Shown: positions 18,019-26,630, counted from the stretch's first letter. The stretch is DNA of 59,681 nt from an uncultured Pseudomonadota bacterium (GCA_903915625.1 CAIWTN010000031.1:1-59681); one strand, 5' to 3'. Numbers and translations are program-made. The notes: generated from the sequence alone by a model not told the origin.

Positions 18019-18792
18019 TCAGATATTAAAACTCTTAACTATATTTTCTACGATCAATGTCCATCCATCAACGAGTACAAAAAGGACTAATTTAAATGGT
18101 AGTGAAACCACAGTAGGTGGGAGCATCATCATGCCCATCGCCATAAGTACTGACGACACCACCATGTCAATTACTAGGAAGGGTATATAGATTAGGAAAC
18201 CAATCTGGAACGCTGTCTTCAACTCGCTGACCATAAATGCGGGCATTAGTGTGGTCATAGAGACGTCGGATGCATTCCGCGGTTTTGGCTGCTTTGTGAT
18301 GTTAAAGAACATTGCTAGATCAGATTCGTGAGTTTGCGCTAACATAAATTTGCGCACCGGCTTGATAAGCTGTTCTAGAGCCTCATCCTGTTTAATCTTT
18401 TTTTCTACGTACGGTGTGTAGGCTTTGTCGCGAACCGTATCGATCACTGGCGACATGGTGAAAGCGGTGAGAAAAAGTGCAAGGCCGACGATAACTTGAT
18501 TTGGAGGCATCGAGCTAGTGCCCAGTGCCTGTCGCACAAAGCTTAAAATAACCAAAATACGAGTGAACGAGGTCATCATGAGTAGGATGGCCGGAGCCAT
18601 CGACAATACCGTAAGGAGTGCCATGATCTTCATGGCAGGCACCAGGTCCCCTGGATCGTCGGTTTCCTTTAGGTCTATTCCGATTGTCGGGAGCTTTGTT
18701 TCGGCGGCGTGAGCAGGCGTGTTATGGCTGGCAGTCCAAAGTAGGCCGCCTATCATAAGTAACATAACTATGCGGCGCCAGATTAGGTGCAT
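18019..18792 (-). CDS. fliP: flagellar export gate protein FliP
   Basis: 257 residues with an N-terminal signal-like segment (to about AHAA, residue ~30), then the FliP core with MTSFTRILVILSFVRQALG, PPNQVIVGLALFLT and a C-terminal hydrophobic pair. It forms the pentameric gate pore. Its ATG overlaps the fliO stop by one base (TAATG), so the two are coupled; FliO stabilises FliP during gate assembly. Confidence 0.96.
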   Translation of the reverse strand: MHLIWRRIVMLLMIGGLLWTASHNTPAHAAETKLPTIGIDLKETDDPGDLVPAMKIMALLTVLSMAPAILLMMTSFTRILVILSFVRQALGTSSMPPNQVIVGLALFLTAFTMSPVIDTVRDKAYTPYVEKKIKQDEALEQLIKPVRKFMLAQTHESDLAMFFNITKQPKPRNASDVSMTTLMPAFMVSELKTAFQIGFLIYIPFLVIDMVVSSVLMAMGMMMLPPTVVSLPFKLVLFVLVDGWTLIVENIVKSFNI

Positions 18793-20105
18793 TAGATGCT
18801 CCGCAGAGTCTTGAGTTTTTCTCGGATCATTCGTGTAACGTCGTCAATAGCTGCCTGGCCGGCTGGATTATCGTTTGAGGAAACTGGGGGTTTAACCGTT
18901 GGCCTGTTTGCTGCTACGTTTTTTATGCCATCTTCATCGATAGCTATATTTATTCGGTTGGCCGTGGAAGCTTTGGGTTTTACTGACGTACGCACCGAAG
19001 TATTCGGTATGTCAGTTGGCGGTGACTTCACAACCGGGGGCTTTGGAGCAGGTCGGCGTGGTTGGGGTGTGGGCTGCATAGCGATTGTGTCTTCGCTGTT
19101 TGCTAGAACTGTGGAGAAGTCTTGAGTGGCACCCGTGATTGCAGCTTGAGCAGCGCGAGTTGGCATGACACCGATGGCTTTAGTAGTTGTGGCGATGTTT
19201 TGCGAGGCTCCGATCGTTGTTAGAAATGAGACATTTTCCGGAGTGATGCCGATTAAGATCTTTTCACCACCAACTTGTAATAGAGAGACTTTTTGTCTCG
19301 AAGCTAGGTTTAGTGAAGCAAGAGTCTTAATGGTTACCGGCGGCTCGGGATTGAAGTCTCCTGCGCTTGCCGCGCGGCGTCTGAGGAATGGTTTAAAAAA
19401 TCGACTTACTAATAATAAAATAAGCATTACAGCGGAAAAAAGAGCTACTTGCGTTAGCTTCTCACTAAAGTCGAAACTCGATCCCGATGAGCCGACTATT
19501 TTTGATTTTAGCTCCGCTTTCAGTCGTTCACTGGGCGCGGGCTCGTCATGTCTTACTTCAGTTTTGGCTATCACTTGTTCAGCAGTGAGTTCTCGGGGCG
19601 CCGGAGGGCCAACGATTTCTGCGCGTAATTCGTTTTCCGACATGAGTCCATTCAAAAGTGCGTTATCGATGGTCAGGATGATTCTGCTGCCTAGAGTTTC
19701 GGCCATCATGGCCTGTTTAACTTTTGCGGCATTTTTGTTAACGAATAGTCTTATTCCGGCATCACTAGGCGTGAGCTGAAATGCTGCTATTTTTGGTATT
19801 ATTTTGTTTCCGCCATCGAAGAATTTTCCCGGTTCTGGTACCAATGTTCCCGGCAAAATGAGCTGCAGAAATGATCCGTGATCCTGGACTTCACTTAGTT
19901 TGGTCCAAGTCGGCTCTTTATCTAGCCTGATTGTCATGGTCGTGAGATTTCCGTCTACCTCGCCATCAATATGACCAAGAGTTAGTAAGCTTGGGGTCGC
20001 ATTTTCTGTTTTCTTGTCGACCGCATGTACTGCTGTTGACAAGGTTAAAAATGCTGCCAAACCGCAAGCGCTAAACGTTTGTCGCCACTTAAGCGTGATA
20101 GTCAC
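18792..20105 (-). CDS. fliO: FliO with N-terminal AMIN-like periplasmic extension
   Basis: 437 residues, against about 100-150 for ordinary FliO. A signal peptide (~1-28) precedes a beta-rich region of ~45-155 with two AMIN-like repeats (NLTTMTIRLDKEP...LQLILPG; IIPKIAAFQLTPSDAGIRLF...RIILTID). A single transmembrane helix (~222-240) and a FliO-type cytosolic beta domain (VSLLQVGGEKILIGITPENV) follow, then a long Pro/Ala-rich tail. AMIN domains bind peptidoglycan or the secretin/Tol periphery. Identity as FliO rests on the TM-plus-FliO domain and on its position between fliN and fliP. The start is GTG at 20105, after AGAGGT. Confidence 0.85.
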   Translation of the reverse strand: MTITLKWRQTFSACGLAAFLTLSTAVHAVDKKTENATPSLLTLGHIDGEVDGNLTTMTIRLDKEPTWTKLSEVQDHGSFLQLILPGTLVPEPGKFFDGGNKIIPKIAAFQLTPSDAGIRLFVNKNAAKVKQAMMAETLGSRIILTIDNALLNGLMSENELRAEIVGPPAPRELTAEQVIAKTEVRHDEPAPSERLKAELKSKIVGSSGSSFDFSEKLTQVALFSAVMLILLLVSRFFKPFLRRRAASAGDFNPEPPVTIKTLASLNLASRQKVSLLQVGGEKILIGITPENVSFLTTIGASQNIATTTKAIGVMPTRAAQAAITGATQDFSTVLANSEDTIAMQPTPQPRRPAPKPPVVKSPPTDIPNTSVRTSVKPKASTANRINIAIDEDGIKNVAANRPTVKPPVSSNDNPAGQAAIDDVTRMIREKLKTLRSI

Positions 20106-20125
20106 AGTGAAGTACCTCTCGTTTT

Positions 20126-20542
20126 TTAGCCAGCTTTGTCAAGATTCGAAATGTCGCCCAAGCCAAATTGCGAGACAACATCGGTGAGACGTACGCCAAA
20201 TTTTTCGTTCACAACGACAACTTCGCCCATCGCTACTAGCTTGTCGTTGATGAGGATTTCCATAGGCTCACCTGCAATCTTGTCGAGCTCGATGACTGAG
20301 CCTTGACCTAGTTGCAATAGGTCATTGACCAGCATTTTTGTGCGGCCGAGTTCGACCGAGACTTTCAGCGGAATGTCGAGGATCATTTTTAATTTCGAGA
20401 AGTCGGTGCGGGAGCTGCGCCCCTCTTCTGGAGTACTTACATCACTCTTTATGGCGTCGCCGCTAGCCTCCGATAGTGCTTCGTCGAAGTCAGTACCAAG
20501 ACCGAAATCTTCTGCGCTCATTCCGCCGCCATCGTTGGCCAT
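20126..20542 (-). CDS. fliN: flagellar motor switch protein FliN
   Basis: 138 residues: an acidic, low-complexity N-terminal third and a C-terminal SpoA/FliN domain (ILDIPLKVSVELGRTKM, LLQLGQGSVIELDK, GEPMEILINDKLVA, GEVVVVNEKFGVRL). It forms the lower C-ring and docks FliH and phospho-CheY. AGGAG precedes the ATG. Confidence 0.96.
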   Translation of the reverse strand: MANDGGGMSAEDFGLGTDFDEALSEASGDAIKSDVSTPEEGRSSRTDFSKLKMILDIPLKVSVELGRTKMLVNDLLQLGQGSVIELDKIAGEPMEILINDKLVAMGEVVVVNEKFGVRLTDVVSQFGLGDISNLDKAG

Positions 20543-20581
20543 GGTGTACTCCTAAATGCAAATTTATTTTATCTTTTAATT

Positions 20582-21559
20582 TTATTCGGATAGAGATTCG
20601 ACGATGCGAAGGGCGCGGTTGCCTCTCAGTAGCCCCGGTATTCCGCGGAACTTTGGTACCCCTTCGACAAGAATGTCTAGGGGGCTAGTGGCGTCGGTAT
20701 TTAGCTGGATAATATCTCCAGCCTGAAGCTCCATCAGATCACGCATCGCTATTTCAGCATCGCCAAGTTTGACGTTGATATTGGCCGAGGTGCCCATGAT
20801 CTGTTCTTTAATGCGGTTAATCCAAATGAAGTCGACTTCAAGTTGTTCACTTTGGAACCCGACGGATAGTTTCGACTTAATGGGCTCTAGGGTTGCGTAA
20901 GGGATGACAACCTTTATAGTTCCCGAAACCTTCTCTAACTCGACATCAAATGTTGTAGCAATAACAACGTCGGAGGGTGGTACTACAGCGACAAACTGTG
21001 GATTGATTTCGGTCCGGCTGTAGCCGACTTTTAGCGGATACACCGGCTCCCATGCTTTTTCGTAGTCATCGATTGCCGCAAGCACCACGCGTCGCGCAAT
21101 CTTGATTTCAATTTGGGTGAAGTCTTTGCCTTCAATTTTCGTGTAGGGTACGTCGTTGCCACCGAAGAAGCTGTCGACTAAAGCGTAAAGCAGCTTGGAT
21201 TCAATGACCAAGACTGCAGCGCCACGCAGTGGGTCTAGCCGCAGAATATTTAGGCAAGATGGTAGCGGTAAAGAATTCATGAACTCGCTGAACTTTAACG
21301 GCCCCGTGGAGTTCACGCTCAGATTGGCGATTTTTCTTAGGGAATTCGATAGTGTGACGCGAAATAATCGAATAAATCGGTCGTGAATAATGTCAAGCGT
21401 CGGCATTCTGCCGCGAATGATGCGGTCCTGATTGGCAAGGTCGTAATGAACGATGCCTTGCTTTGCATCGTTACTGCTACTGTCCTCAGCGTCGATCCGG
21501 TTGTCCGAAACGGCCGATAGCAGCGCATCTACCTCGTTTTGCGAGAGTACTTGATTCAT
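20582..21559 (-). CDS. fliM: flagellar motor switch protein FliM
   Basis: 325 residues. The N-terminal CheY-binding peptide LSQNEVDALLSAV is present at ~5-17, followed by the CheC-like middle domain (~45-230, with the GGNDVPYTKIEGKDFTQIE torque-region segment) and a C-terminal SpoA domain (INVKLGDAEIAMRDLMELQ). It links CheY signalling to rotor direction. The presence of the CheY-binding peptide and of cheY in the same operon implies working switching. Confidence 0.97.
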   Translation of the reverse strand: MNQVLSQNEVDALLSAVSDNRIDAEDSSSNDAKQGIVHYDLANQDRIIRGRMPTLDIIHDRFIRLFRVTLSNSLRKIANLSVNSTGPLKFSEFMNSLPLPSCLNILRLDPLRGAAVLVIESKLLYALVDSFFGGNDVPYTKIEGKDFTQIEIKIARRVVLAAIDDYEKAWEPVYPLKVGYSRTEINPQFVAVVPPSDVVIATTFDVELEKVSGTIKVVIPYATLEPIKSKLSVGFQSEQLEVDFIWINRIKEQIMGTSANINVKLGDAEIAMRDLMELQAGDIIQLNTDATSPLDILVEGVPKFRGIPGLLRGNRALRIVESLSE

Positions 21560-21582
21560 TTATTACCTGCAGAAGTTTTAGG

Positions 21583-22443
21583 TCACTCGATGAGGATATC
21601 TGTGATGTAGATGTCGTCGACTTTGTGGTTCATATACTGATTGAGGCGGTTGAAGATCTCTTTCCGTAGCTGCGTTTTGCCATCCGGCCCTAGTAGAAAT
21701 TCTCTTGATTTGCGACTTGTGACAGCAATGGCTGCATCGCGCAGCTGGGGTAGGCGTTTGTCAAATTCGGCACGTGTGATTGGTTCGCAGTCGTATTCAA
21801 CTGCGATCTCGAGGCGAATATAATGATTTTCTAGAGGATTACCCAAATTCAAGTGGAATGGTGGGATTGGTACGGTGCAGCCAAAGTCGACGCCCTCGAT
21901 TTTGCTAGTTTTGGGGTCTTTTTTCTCTTCTGTCTTGGGCGCTTCGCCGTGGCCGCCTCCGTGCTCTTCTTTTTTCTCGCCGTGGCCGCCTCCGTGCTCT
22001 TCTTTTTTCTCGCCGTGGCCGCCTCCGTGTTCCTCTTTTTTCTCGCCGTGGCCGCCTCCGTGTTCCTCTTTTTTCTCGCCGTGCTCTTCTTTTTTCTCGC
22101 CGTGGCCGCCGCCGTGTTCCTCTTTTTTCTCGCCGTGGCCGCCTCCGTGCTCTTCTTTTTTCTCGCCGTGGCCGCCGCCATGTTCTTCTTTTTTCTCGCC
22201 GTGGCCCTCGGCTGATTTTTCTTGGCCCTCTTCACCTTGCTCGTCTCCTTTCTCAGCTTTAGCCTTGGCGGAGCTACCGCTTGCTAAGAAGTATCCGAGC
22301 CCACCGCCGATCCCGAATAGACCGAGAACGCCGCCGATGATGATGATCAACAGCTTCTTCTTTTTTGACTTTGCGGCCTCTTCCTCCGGAGTCAATTCCG
22401 GTTTAGCGGCCGCGCCTTCGTCTTTTTTTTCTGATTTTGACAT
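21583..22443 (-). CDS. fliL: FliL with a His-rich periplasmic tandem repeat
   Basis: 286 residues, longer than the usual 150-180. A Lys-rich cytosolic N-terminus precedes one transmembrane helix (~31-54). Residues ~80-166 form a tandem repeat of an 11-residue unit (GHGEKKEEHGG, eight EKKEE cores, one unit shortened). The FliL domain (~185-286) ends in RLNQYMNHKVDDIYITDILIE. FliL rings surround stators and support torque. The repeat lies in the periplasmic linker and has about 16 histidines, so metal or acid sensitivity is conceivable but unproven. It is first in the operon as seen here. Confidence 0.92.
   Translation of the reverse strand: MSKSEKKDEGAAAKPELTPEEEAAKSKKKKLLIIIIGGVLGLFGIGGGLGYFLASGSSAKAKAEKGDEQGEEGQEKSAEGHGEKKEEHGGGHGEKKEEHGGGHGEKKEEHGGGHGEKKEEHGEKKEEHGGGHGEKKEEHGGGHGEKKEEHGGGHGEKKEEHGGGHGEAPKTEEKKDPKTSKIEGVDFGCTVPIPPFHLNLGNPLENHYIRLEIAVEYDCEPITRAEFDKRLPQLRDAAIAVTSRKSREFLLGPDGKTQLRKEIFNRLNQYMNHKVDDIYITDILIE
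21946..22206 (-). repeat. 33-bp in-frame tandem repeat inside fliL
   Basis: About eight imperfect copies of a 33-bp unit encode GHGEKKEEHGG; one copy is cut to 21 bp. Copies differ mainly at synonymous positions (Glu, His and Gly codons alternate), so the protein sequence looks selected. Unit length is a multiple of three, so copy changes would keep the reading frame. Confidence 0.95.
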
Positions 22444-22464
22444 AGGTCCTCTTGGCGTCTCTAT

Positions 22465-22480
22465 TTCAAAAGTCGTGCCA
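22465..22480 (-). promoter_or_regulatory. candidate sigma-54 promoter upstream of fliL
   Basis: The minus strand reads TGGCACG-N4-TTGA, matching the sigma-54 consensus TGGCACG-N4-TTGCW except for the -12 C. The predicted start near 22454 leaves only ~11 nt before the ATG, barely enough for the AGAGG ribosome site. Sigma-54 control of middle flagellar genes is common in polar flagellates. This is a single site with one important mismatch. Confidence 0.35.
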
Positions 22481-22728
22481 GACTTTCACAGCCCTTACTT
22501 TGGCTATGCATTTTCTTCCCACAGGGCTGTACAACAAGGGTTAGCGTCTTATGGGTATGCAATAACAGTGTCAAATAACCGTGGTTTGGGCATTATGTGG
22601 ATTCACTTAAGTTTCGTAGACTCTTTGGCTAAACTACCAATTGTAGCGTCATGTTTTTGACGGCTGTGGCGCGTCAAAGATCTGGCGTTAGCGCCAAAAA
22701 ACCGACGCTCTGACTGGATGGGGTTGGG

Positions 22729-24054
22729 ATGGAAATGAGAATAAGACCGGGTCAACTTTGTATTGGTATTAACCTCGTTGGGTTGATGCTATTCACCGAA
22801 TCACGCGCCGCCGGGGCCGCGGTACTTAGGTCGCCTTCGGTCAGCGAGGCTGTTCAGCTCAACTATGATGTCGATGCAGCGCTGACCTATATCGATGCCT
22901 ACCAGCAATTGCCCGTACGAGCTGCCCTGCCGCCCCTTTCTGGAGGGACTACCGAGAGCACTGGTCAATATGGGGTGTTTCAGCCGCGGACTCTGGGTTT
23001 GCGGCATTTGCGCATTGGGCTAGACTGGTACGCGGCGACTAGCACAAATTTAAGGGTGGTTTTGCGACCCGATGCTGTGAATCGTCAGATTGAGAATAGC
23101 GATTTGATGACACCGAGAGAATTCGACGCCCGCAGCGGCGATCCCGGTATGAAGCCGCTTCCTACGATTCGGCTTCTCGATGCGTATCAATTAACCTACC
23201 GGGTTGGTACTGGCTTAATCGTCGGCGCGGGAGTCTGGGAGAACTTAGGAGTCCAATCATCAGCCTATCCGGAGCTACTTGGGTTTGGATTGAATGTTAT
23301 TTTTCCAGCTAAATTCGCGGGAATTATGATCAATTGGCAGCCTCCAGGTGCGGCTCTCGACACGGCCGCCGATGCGACAGCAAGTGCCTCTCCCGCTGCC
23401 TTTGGCGTACGTTTTTACGCATTTCTGGGTGATCAAGATCGTGCTGAAGGCCAGAATCAACATCATGGCTCGTTCGACACCGCTCCCACAGCTCGTGATC
23501 CGAATCAAGGTGGAGCCTTAGTGCTCAGCTGGCGTTTGCAGCCGGAGTTGAAGCTTGGGTTCACGGCTGGATATTTGGATTCAGCCGAGACTGCTGGTGG
23601 TTACGAATCTGTATTCGGTCAGCTTACAGGTGAGAGTGTTTTTGTCGTCGCCGGTCATCGCAATAGCATTACTTTAGACACGAGATATGAACAAACTCAC
23701 GGCCGGCGGCCGGTGGCTAATCAGATGTTGATCAGCGGCACTCTTAAGGCTGCAACTACGATTAATGATGATGTAGCAGCTATTTTAGGCGTCAATCTCG
23801 GTAATAGCTCGCGCTGGTCAATCTACAGTTCGCAGCGGACCAATACAGTTTGGCTTCAGGGCCATCAGATTGAGGGCGGATTGCTGCATGATGTCGGACG
23901 TAATCTCTCGCTACAATTCTTAATATCGCGAGAGTATCGGACGTTGCGATCAGGTGCGCTGAAAGTTGGTGGTTTTCAAGATGCTGATGGATCAAAGTCT
24001 ACGATACACCGTGTGGGCTTTGAAGTAGCCTACCGTTTCAATAGCAATGCCTAA
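22729..24054 (+). CDS. outer-membrane beta-barrel (porin-like) protein A
   Basis: 441 residues with an N-terminal signal-like segment (~1-28, ending near SRAAG), then alternating amphipathic strands and Gly/aromatic turns throughout, ending in VAYRF as in a last barrel strand. There are no cysteines in the mature part. It is not assignable to a named porin family by eye. Strand pattern and local phrases (LRVVLRPDAV) resemble the next gene (LRASLRLDPF), so the two may be paralogues. It diverges from fliL across a 285-bp gap. Confidence 0.6.
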   Translation: MEMRIRPGQLCIGINLVGLMLFTESRAAGAAVLRSPSVSEAVQLNYDVDAALTYIDAYQQLPVRAALPPLSGGTTESTGQYGVFQPRTLGLRHLRIGLDWYAATSTNLRVVLRPDAVNRQIENSDLMTPREFDARSGDPGMKPLPTIRLLDAYQLTYRVGTGLIVGAGVWENLGVQSSAYPELLGFGLNVIFPAKFAGIMINWQPPGAALDTAADATASASPAAFGVRFYAFLGDQDRAEGQNQHHGSFDTAPTARDPNQGGALVLSWRLQPELKLGFTAGYLDSAETAGGYESVFGQLTGESVFVVAGHRNSITLDTRYEQTHGRRPVANQMLISGTLKAATTINDDVAAILGVNLGNSSRWSIYSSQRTNTVWLQGHQIEGGLLHDVGRNLSLQFLISREYRTLRSGALKVGGFQDADGSKSTIHRVGFEVAYRFNSNA

Positions 24055-24086
24055 TGTGTCGAGATGAATTTTATAGAGGTGAATTT

Positions 24087-25451
24087 ATGAAATTGAAATC
24101 GACGTACTTATTACTGCCAACCTTATCTTGGTTAGCACTCAGCGCTAGCGCCTATGCCGAACCCTCAAAGTCTATAGATAGGCCAGGATCTGAGTCAGGA
24201 GCTGCATCAGGAGCATCCACAGGCCTGACTTCGCCACCTTTGGCACTGGCTATGCGTTTTGATTGCATGCATGATTTCAATGCAAGTAGTGGTGCGGCGC
24301 AAAACTGCATTAGCATTTCTGGGCTGCGATTGACACTAAGTGAGCAGGCCGCGCCAAATCTTCGCGCTTCTCTACGCTTGGATCCATTTTCTACACCTCG
24401 ACCATCGCGGGCAGAGTCGCCCTTGCGCACGCAATTGCCTAGCACTAGTGACACTGCTCTAGGTATCGTCGATCAGTTTAAAGTGGTGTGGACGGCACGG
24501 CCAAGTCTTGATCTTGCGATCCAAAGCTTCGATGGAGCGGCATTGCCACAGACTGTAAGTGGTCTTGCACTTGGCAATCAATTTATGGACGCCGGTTGGA
24601 AGCAAACAGCGCTGACTCTAGACTACACTTTAAATGTCCCAATGCCCTTAAATGTCATGTTAGTGGCCGGTAACGGTGAGGGGCAGACTTTGCGTGCTGT
24701 GACACCGCAGCAGTATTTTGGTTTACAGGCACGCATGACCATCGAGAGGTATATAAGCTTGATGCTGGGAGTTTCCGCAAATGGCAACGATGCCGGGAGC
24801 GAGGAGTCCATTTATGCCAGGAAAAGAGTTCAAGCTGATTGTAGCTTGACCGTGAATAATGGGTCGTCGCCTCATGGGCACTCAACGCGGCGTATGGCTG
24901 TGGGTGTCGTGGCGGACGGCGGCATCGTTGGATTGGACGGGTTTAAAGTTGGGCTAGCTTGGCAGGGAAACACTACAAAGGACCTAGCCATCAACATGTC
25001 CGGTGACCCGACGGTGAGCCAGTTGGAGCAAAGCCGTTGCCAGCTAGATCCGGATCTAGTGTTTATCCAGCAATCCGGAGTGCTGGGTTCTTGGCGCCGG
25101 ACCATCGTTGATGCCAGTCTTAAGTACCGCTTTAGCAGCGGCTTCTTTCTGGCGGCTGATTATACGACGCGACGCCTGAGCACCAATGGTTCTGGCACAT
25201 TTAAGGTCTGTGAAAGTGATGTGGATAACCAGTGTCTTGGCCAAGCTACTGGCGGACAAAATCAGTTGAATCAGGCCGCCTGGACAGCTGGGGTCGGGGC
25301 GACTTTGGCGCCAGACCTGCAATTGACTTTGGAATATTATACGGCTAGTTACGATGAGAACTACGCCCACTTCTACTATGCTGGAGCCAACGGTCGGGCG
25401 GACAAGGACTTCTCCCTGTTTAATGCTCGCTTGGCTTACCGTTGGCAGTGA
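24087..25451 (+). CDS. outer-membrane beta-barrel protein B, cysteine-containing
   Basis: 454 residues from the ATG at 24087 (AGAGGTG upstream; a frame-open ATG at 24054 overlaps the previous stop and is less likely). A clear signal peptide ends at SAYA. The mature protein is a predicted beta barrel ending in ARLAYRWQ. It contains six cysteines in apparent loop regions (FDC, QNC, ADC, SRC, KVC, NQC), unusual for outer-membrane proteins. It probably shares an operon with protein A and the cytochrome downstream. Confidence 0.6.
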   Translation: MKLKSTYLLLPTLSWLALSASAYAEPSKSIDRPGSESGAASGASTGLTSPPLALAMRFDCMHDFNASSGAAQNCISISGLRLTLSEQAAPNLRASLRLDPFSTPRPSRAESPLRTQLPSTSDTALGIVDQFKVVWTARPSLDLAIQSFDGAALPQTVSGLALGNQFMDAGWKQTALTLDYTLNVPMPLNVMLVAGNGEGQTLRAVTPQQYFGLQARMTIERYISLMLGVSANGNDAGSEESIYARKRVQADCSLTVNNGSSPHGHSTRRMAVGVVADGGIVGLDGFKVGLAWQGNTTKDLAINMSGDPTVSQLEQSRCQLDPDLVFIQQSGVLGSWRRTIVDASLKYRFSSGFFLAADYTTRRLSTNGSGTFKVCESDVDNQCLGQATGGQNQLNQAAWTAGVGATLAPDLQLTLEYYTASYDENYAHFYYAGANGRADKDFSLFNARLAYRWQ

Positions 25452-25508
25452 TCTGTGTCTCTGCTACCATGAGGGGGCCATTGGTTAGATTTCACAATTG
25501 GAGTAGAG

Positions 25509-25976
25509 ATGCGTTTGAACCGCAGTCTGGGATGGTGGTTAACGGCAAGCTTGGCGATGTTCCTGGCGTCTTGTTTGGAACAGTATGACCCAAGTAAAAA
25601 TAACGCGAAATTTGCGGCGGAATGGAAGCAATCCGTGCAGCCCGCAGCAAATTTGACGGAGACCGGTGAGATTCCGGTAACCGGCGGTGCGAAGGTTATC
25701 GATGCTGATGAGCGCTACGCCACCATCTGTGCAAACTGTCACGGAGCCAAGGGCTATGGCGACGGAGCTGGTGGATTGGCTCTCAATCCAAAGCCACGTA
25801 ACCTTCACGACAAAGATTGGCAGGCCAGAGTTGATGATGCCCATATAGTGAAAGTCATCACCTACGGCGGGCAATCAGTCGGCTTGAGCGCGTCGATGTC
25901 GGCCTGGGGATCGATTCTTAGTCCCGAGGAAGTGCTAGCTTTGGTTAAGAAAATCCGTGTTTGGGGTAAAGAGTGA
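25509..25976 (+). CDS. mono-haem cytochrome c lipoprotein
   Basis: 155 residues. The signal peptide ends in a lipobox (LASC, Cys near residue 22), so the protein is lipid-anchored. A single haem-binding CANCH motif lies near residue 77, followed by GAKGYGDGAG and KPRNLHDKDW, with a likely axial Met in LSASMSAWG, as in class I cytochromes c. Lying 57 bp after barrel protein B and 44 bp before sodB, it suggests a periplasmic or outer-membrane electron-transfer role. The partner is unknown. Confidence 0.85.
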   Translation: MRLNRSLGWWLTASLAMFLASCLEQYDPSKNNAKFAAEWKQSVQPAANLTETGEIPVTGGAKVIDADERYATICANCHGAKGYGDGAGGLALNPKPRNLHDKDWQARVDDAHIVKVITYGGQSVGLSASMSAWGSILSPEEVLALVKKIRVWGKE

Positions 25977-26020
25977 GCCTCTGACCCCGAGGCGGTTGAC
26001 TTTTACAAAAAGGAATACTC

Positions 26021-26596
26021 ATGACCTTCAAATTACCTGAATTACCTTATGCTTTAGATGCTTTAGCTCCAGTGATGTCACGCGAGACCCTAGAGTATCA
26101 TTACGGCAAGCATCACCAGCGTTACGTCGACAACCTCAACAAGCTGGTTGCCGGCACTGATCTTGAGCACAAGTCGCTGGAAGATATCATCAAGGCGTCT
26201 AAATCTGGCGGCACGTTCAATAATGCGGCGCAGGTCTGGAATCACACGTTCTTCTTCCATAGCCTAAAACCACATGGCGCCAAGATCAGCGGCAAGGCTA
26301 AAGATGCTATTGAAAAGCAATGGGGCAGCTTTGACAAATTCAAAGCCGAGTTTTCTGAAGCCGCAGTCGGTCTGTTTGGCTCAGGCTGGGTTTGGTTGAC
26401 ACAGCTGGCAAATGGCACCCTCGCAATTGAGAAGACAAAAGATGCTGAGACACCTTTGACCAGTGGTCATAAGCCGCTGCTGACTCTCGACGTCTGGGAA
26501 CATGCTTATTACATCGATTATCGGAACGACCGGGCACGTTTCATCAATAGCTGGTGGGACATCGTCAACTGGGACTTCGTTAACAAGCAGTTTTAA
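26021..26596 (+). CDS. sodB: superoxide dismutase [Fe]
   Basis: A 191-residue enzyme converting superoxide to O2 and H2O2, cytosolic because no signal peptide is present. Metal ligands are His27, His75, Asp157 and His161 (LDVWEHAYY). Gln71 in AAQVWNHTF is the residue that marks the Fe form. AAGGA precedes the ATG. Two hairpin terminators follow. Confidence 0.95.
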   Translation: MTFKLPELPYALDALAPVMSRETLEYHYGKHHQRYVDNLNKLVAGTDLEHKSLEDIIKASKSGGTFNNAAQVWNHTFFFHSLKPHGAKISGKAKDAIEKQWGSFDKFKAEFSEAAVGLFGSGWVWLTQLANGTLAIEKTKDAETPLTSGHKPLLTLDVWEHAYYIDYRNDRARFINSWWDIVNWDFVNKQF

Positions 26597-26619
26597 TCTG
26601 CTACTTAGCAGACATTTTT
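26597..26619 (+). terminator. hairpin terminator after sodB (first)
   Basis: TCTGCT pairs with AGCAGA (6-bp stem, 4-nt loop), followed by CATTTTT. It starts at the sodB stop region. Confidence 0.6.
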
Positions 26620-26630
26620 GCATCAATAAT

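Noticed and set aside
22607..22634. Sigma-28-like promoter (TTAAGTTT-N12-GGCTAAAC) ahead of outer-membrane protein A
   Set aside because: The -35 half fits but the -10 half matches only 4 of 8 positions with a non-standard spacer.
21875..22660. Long plus-strand open frame with SPWPPPCSSFF repeats opposite fliL
   Set aside because: It is the antisense shadow of the fliL 33-bp repeat; the low complexity mirrors the repeat and there is no ribosome site or family match.
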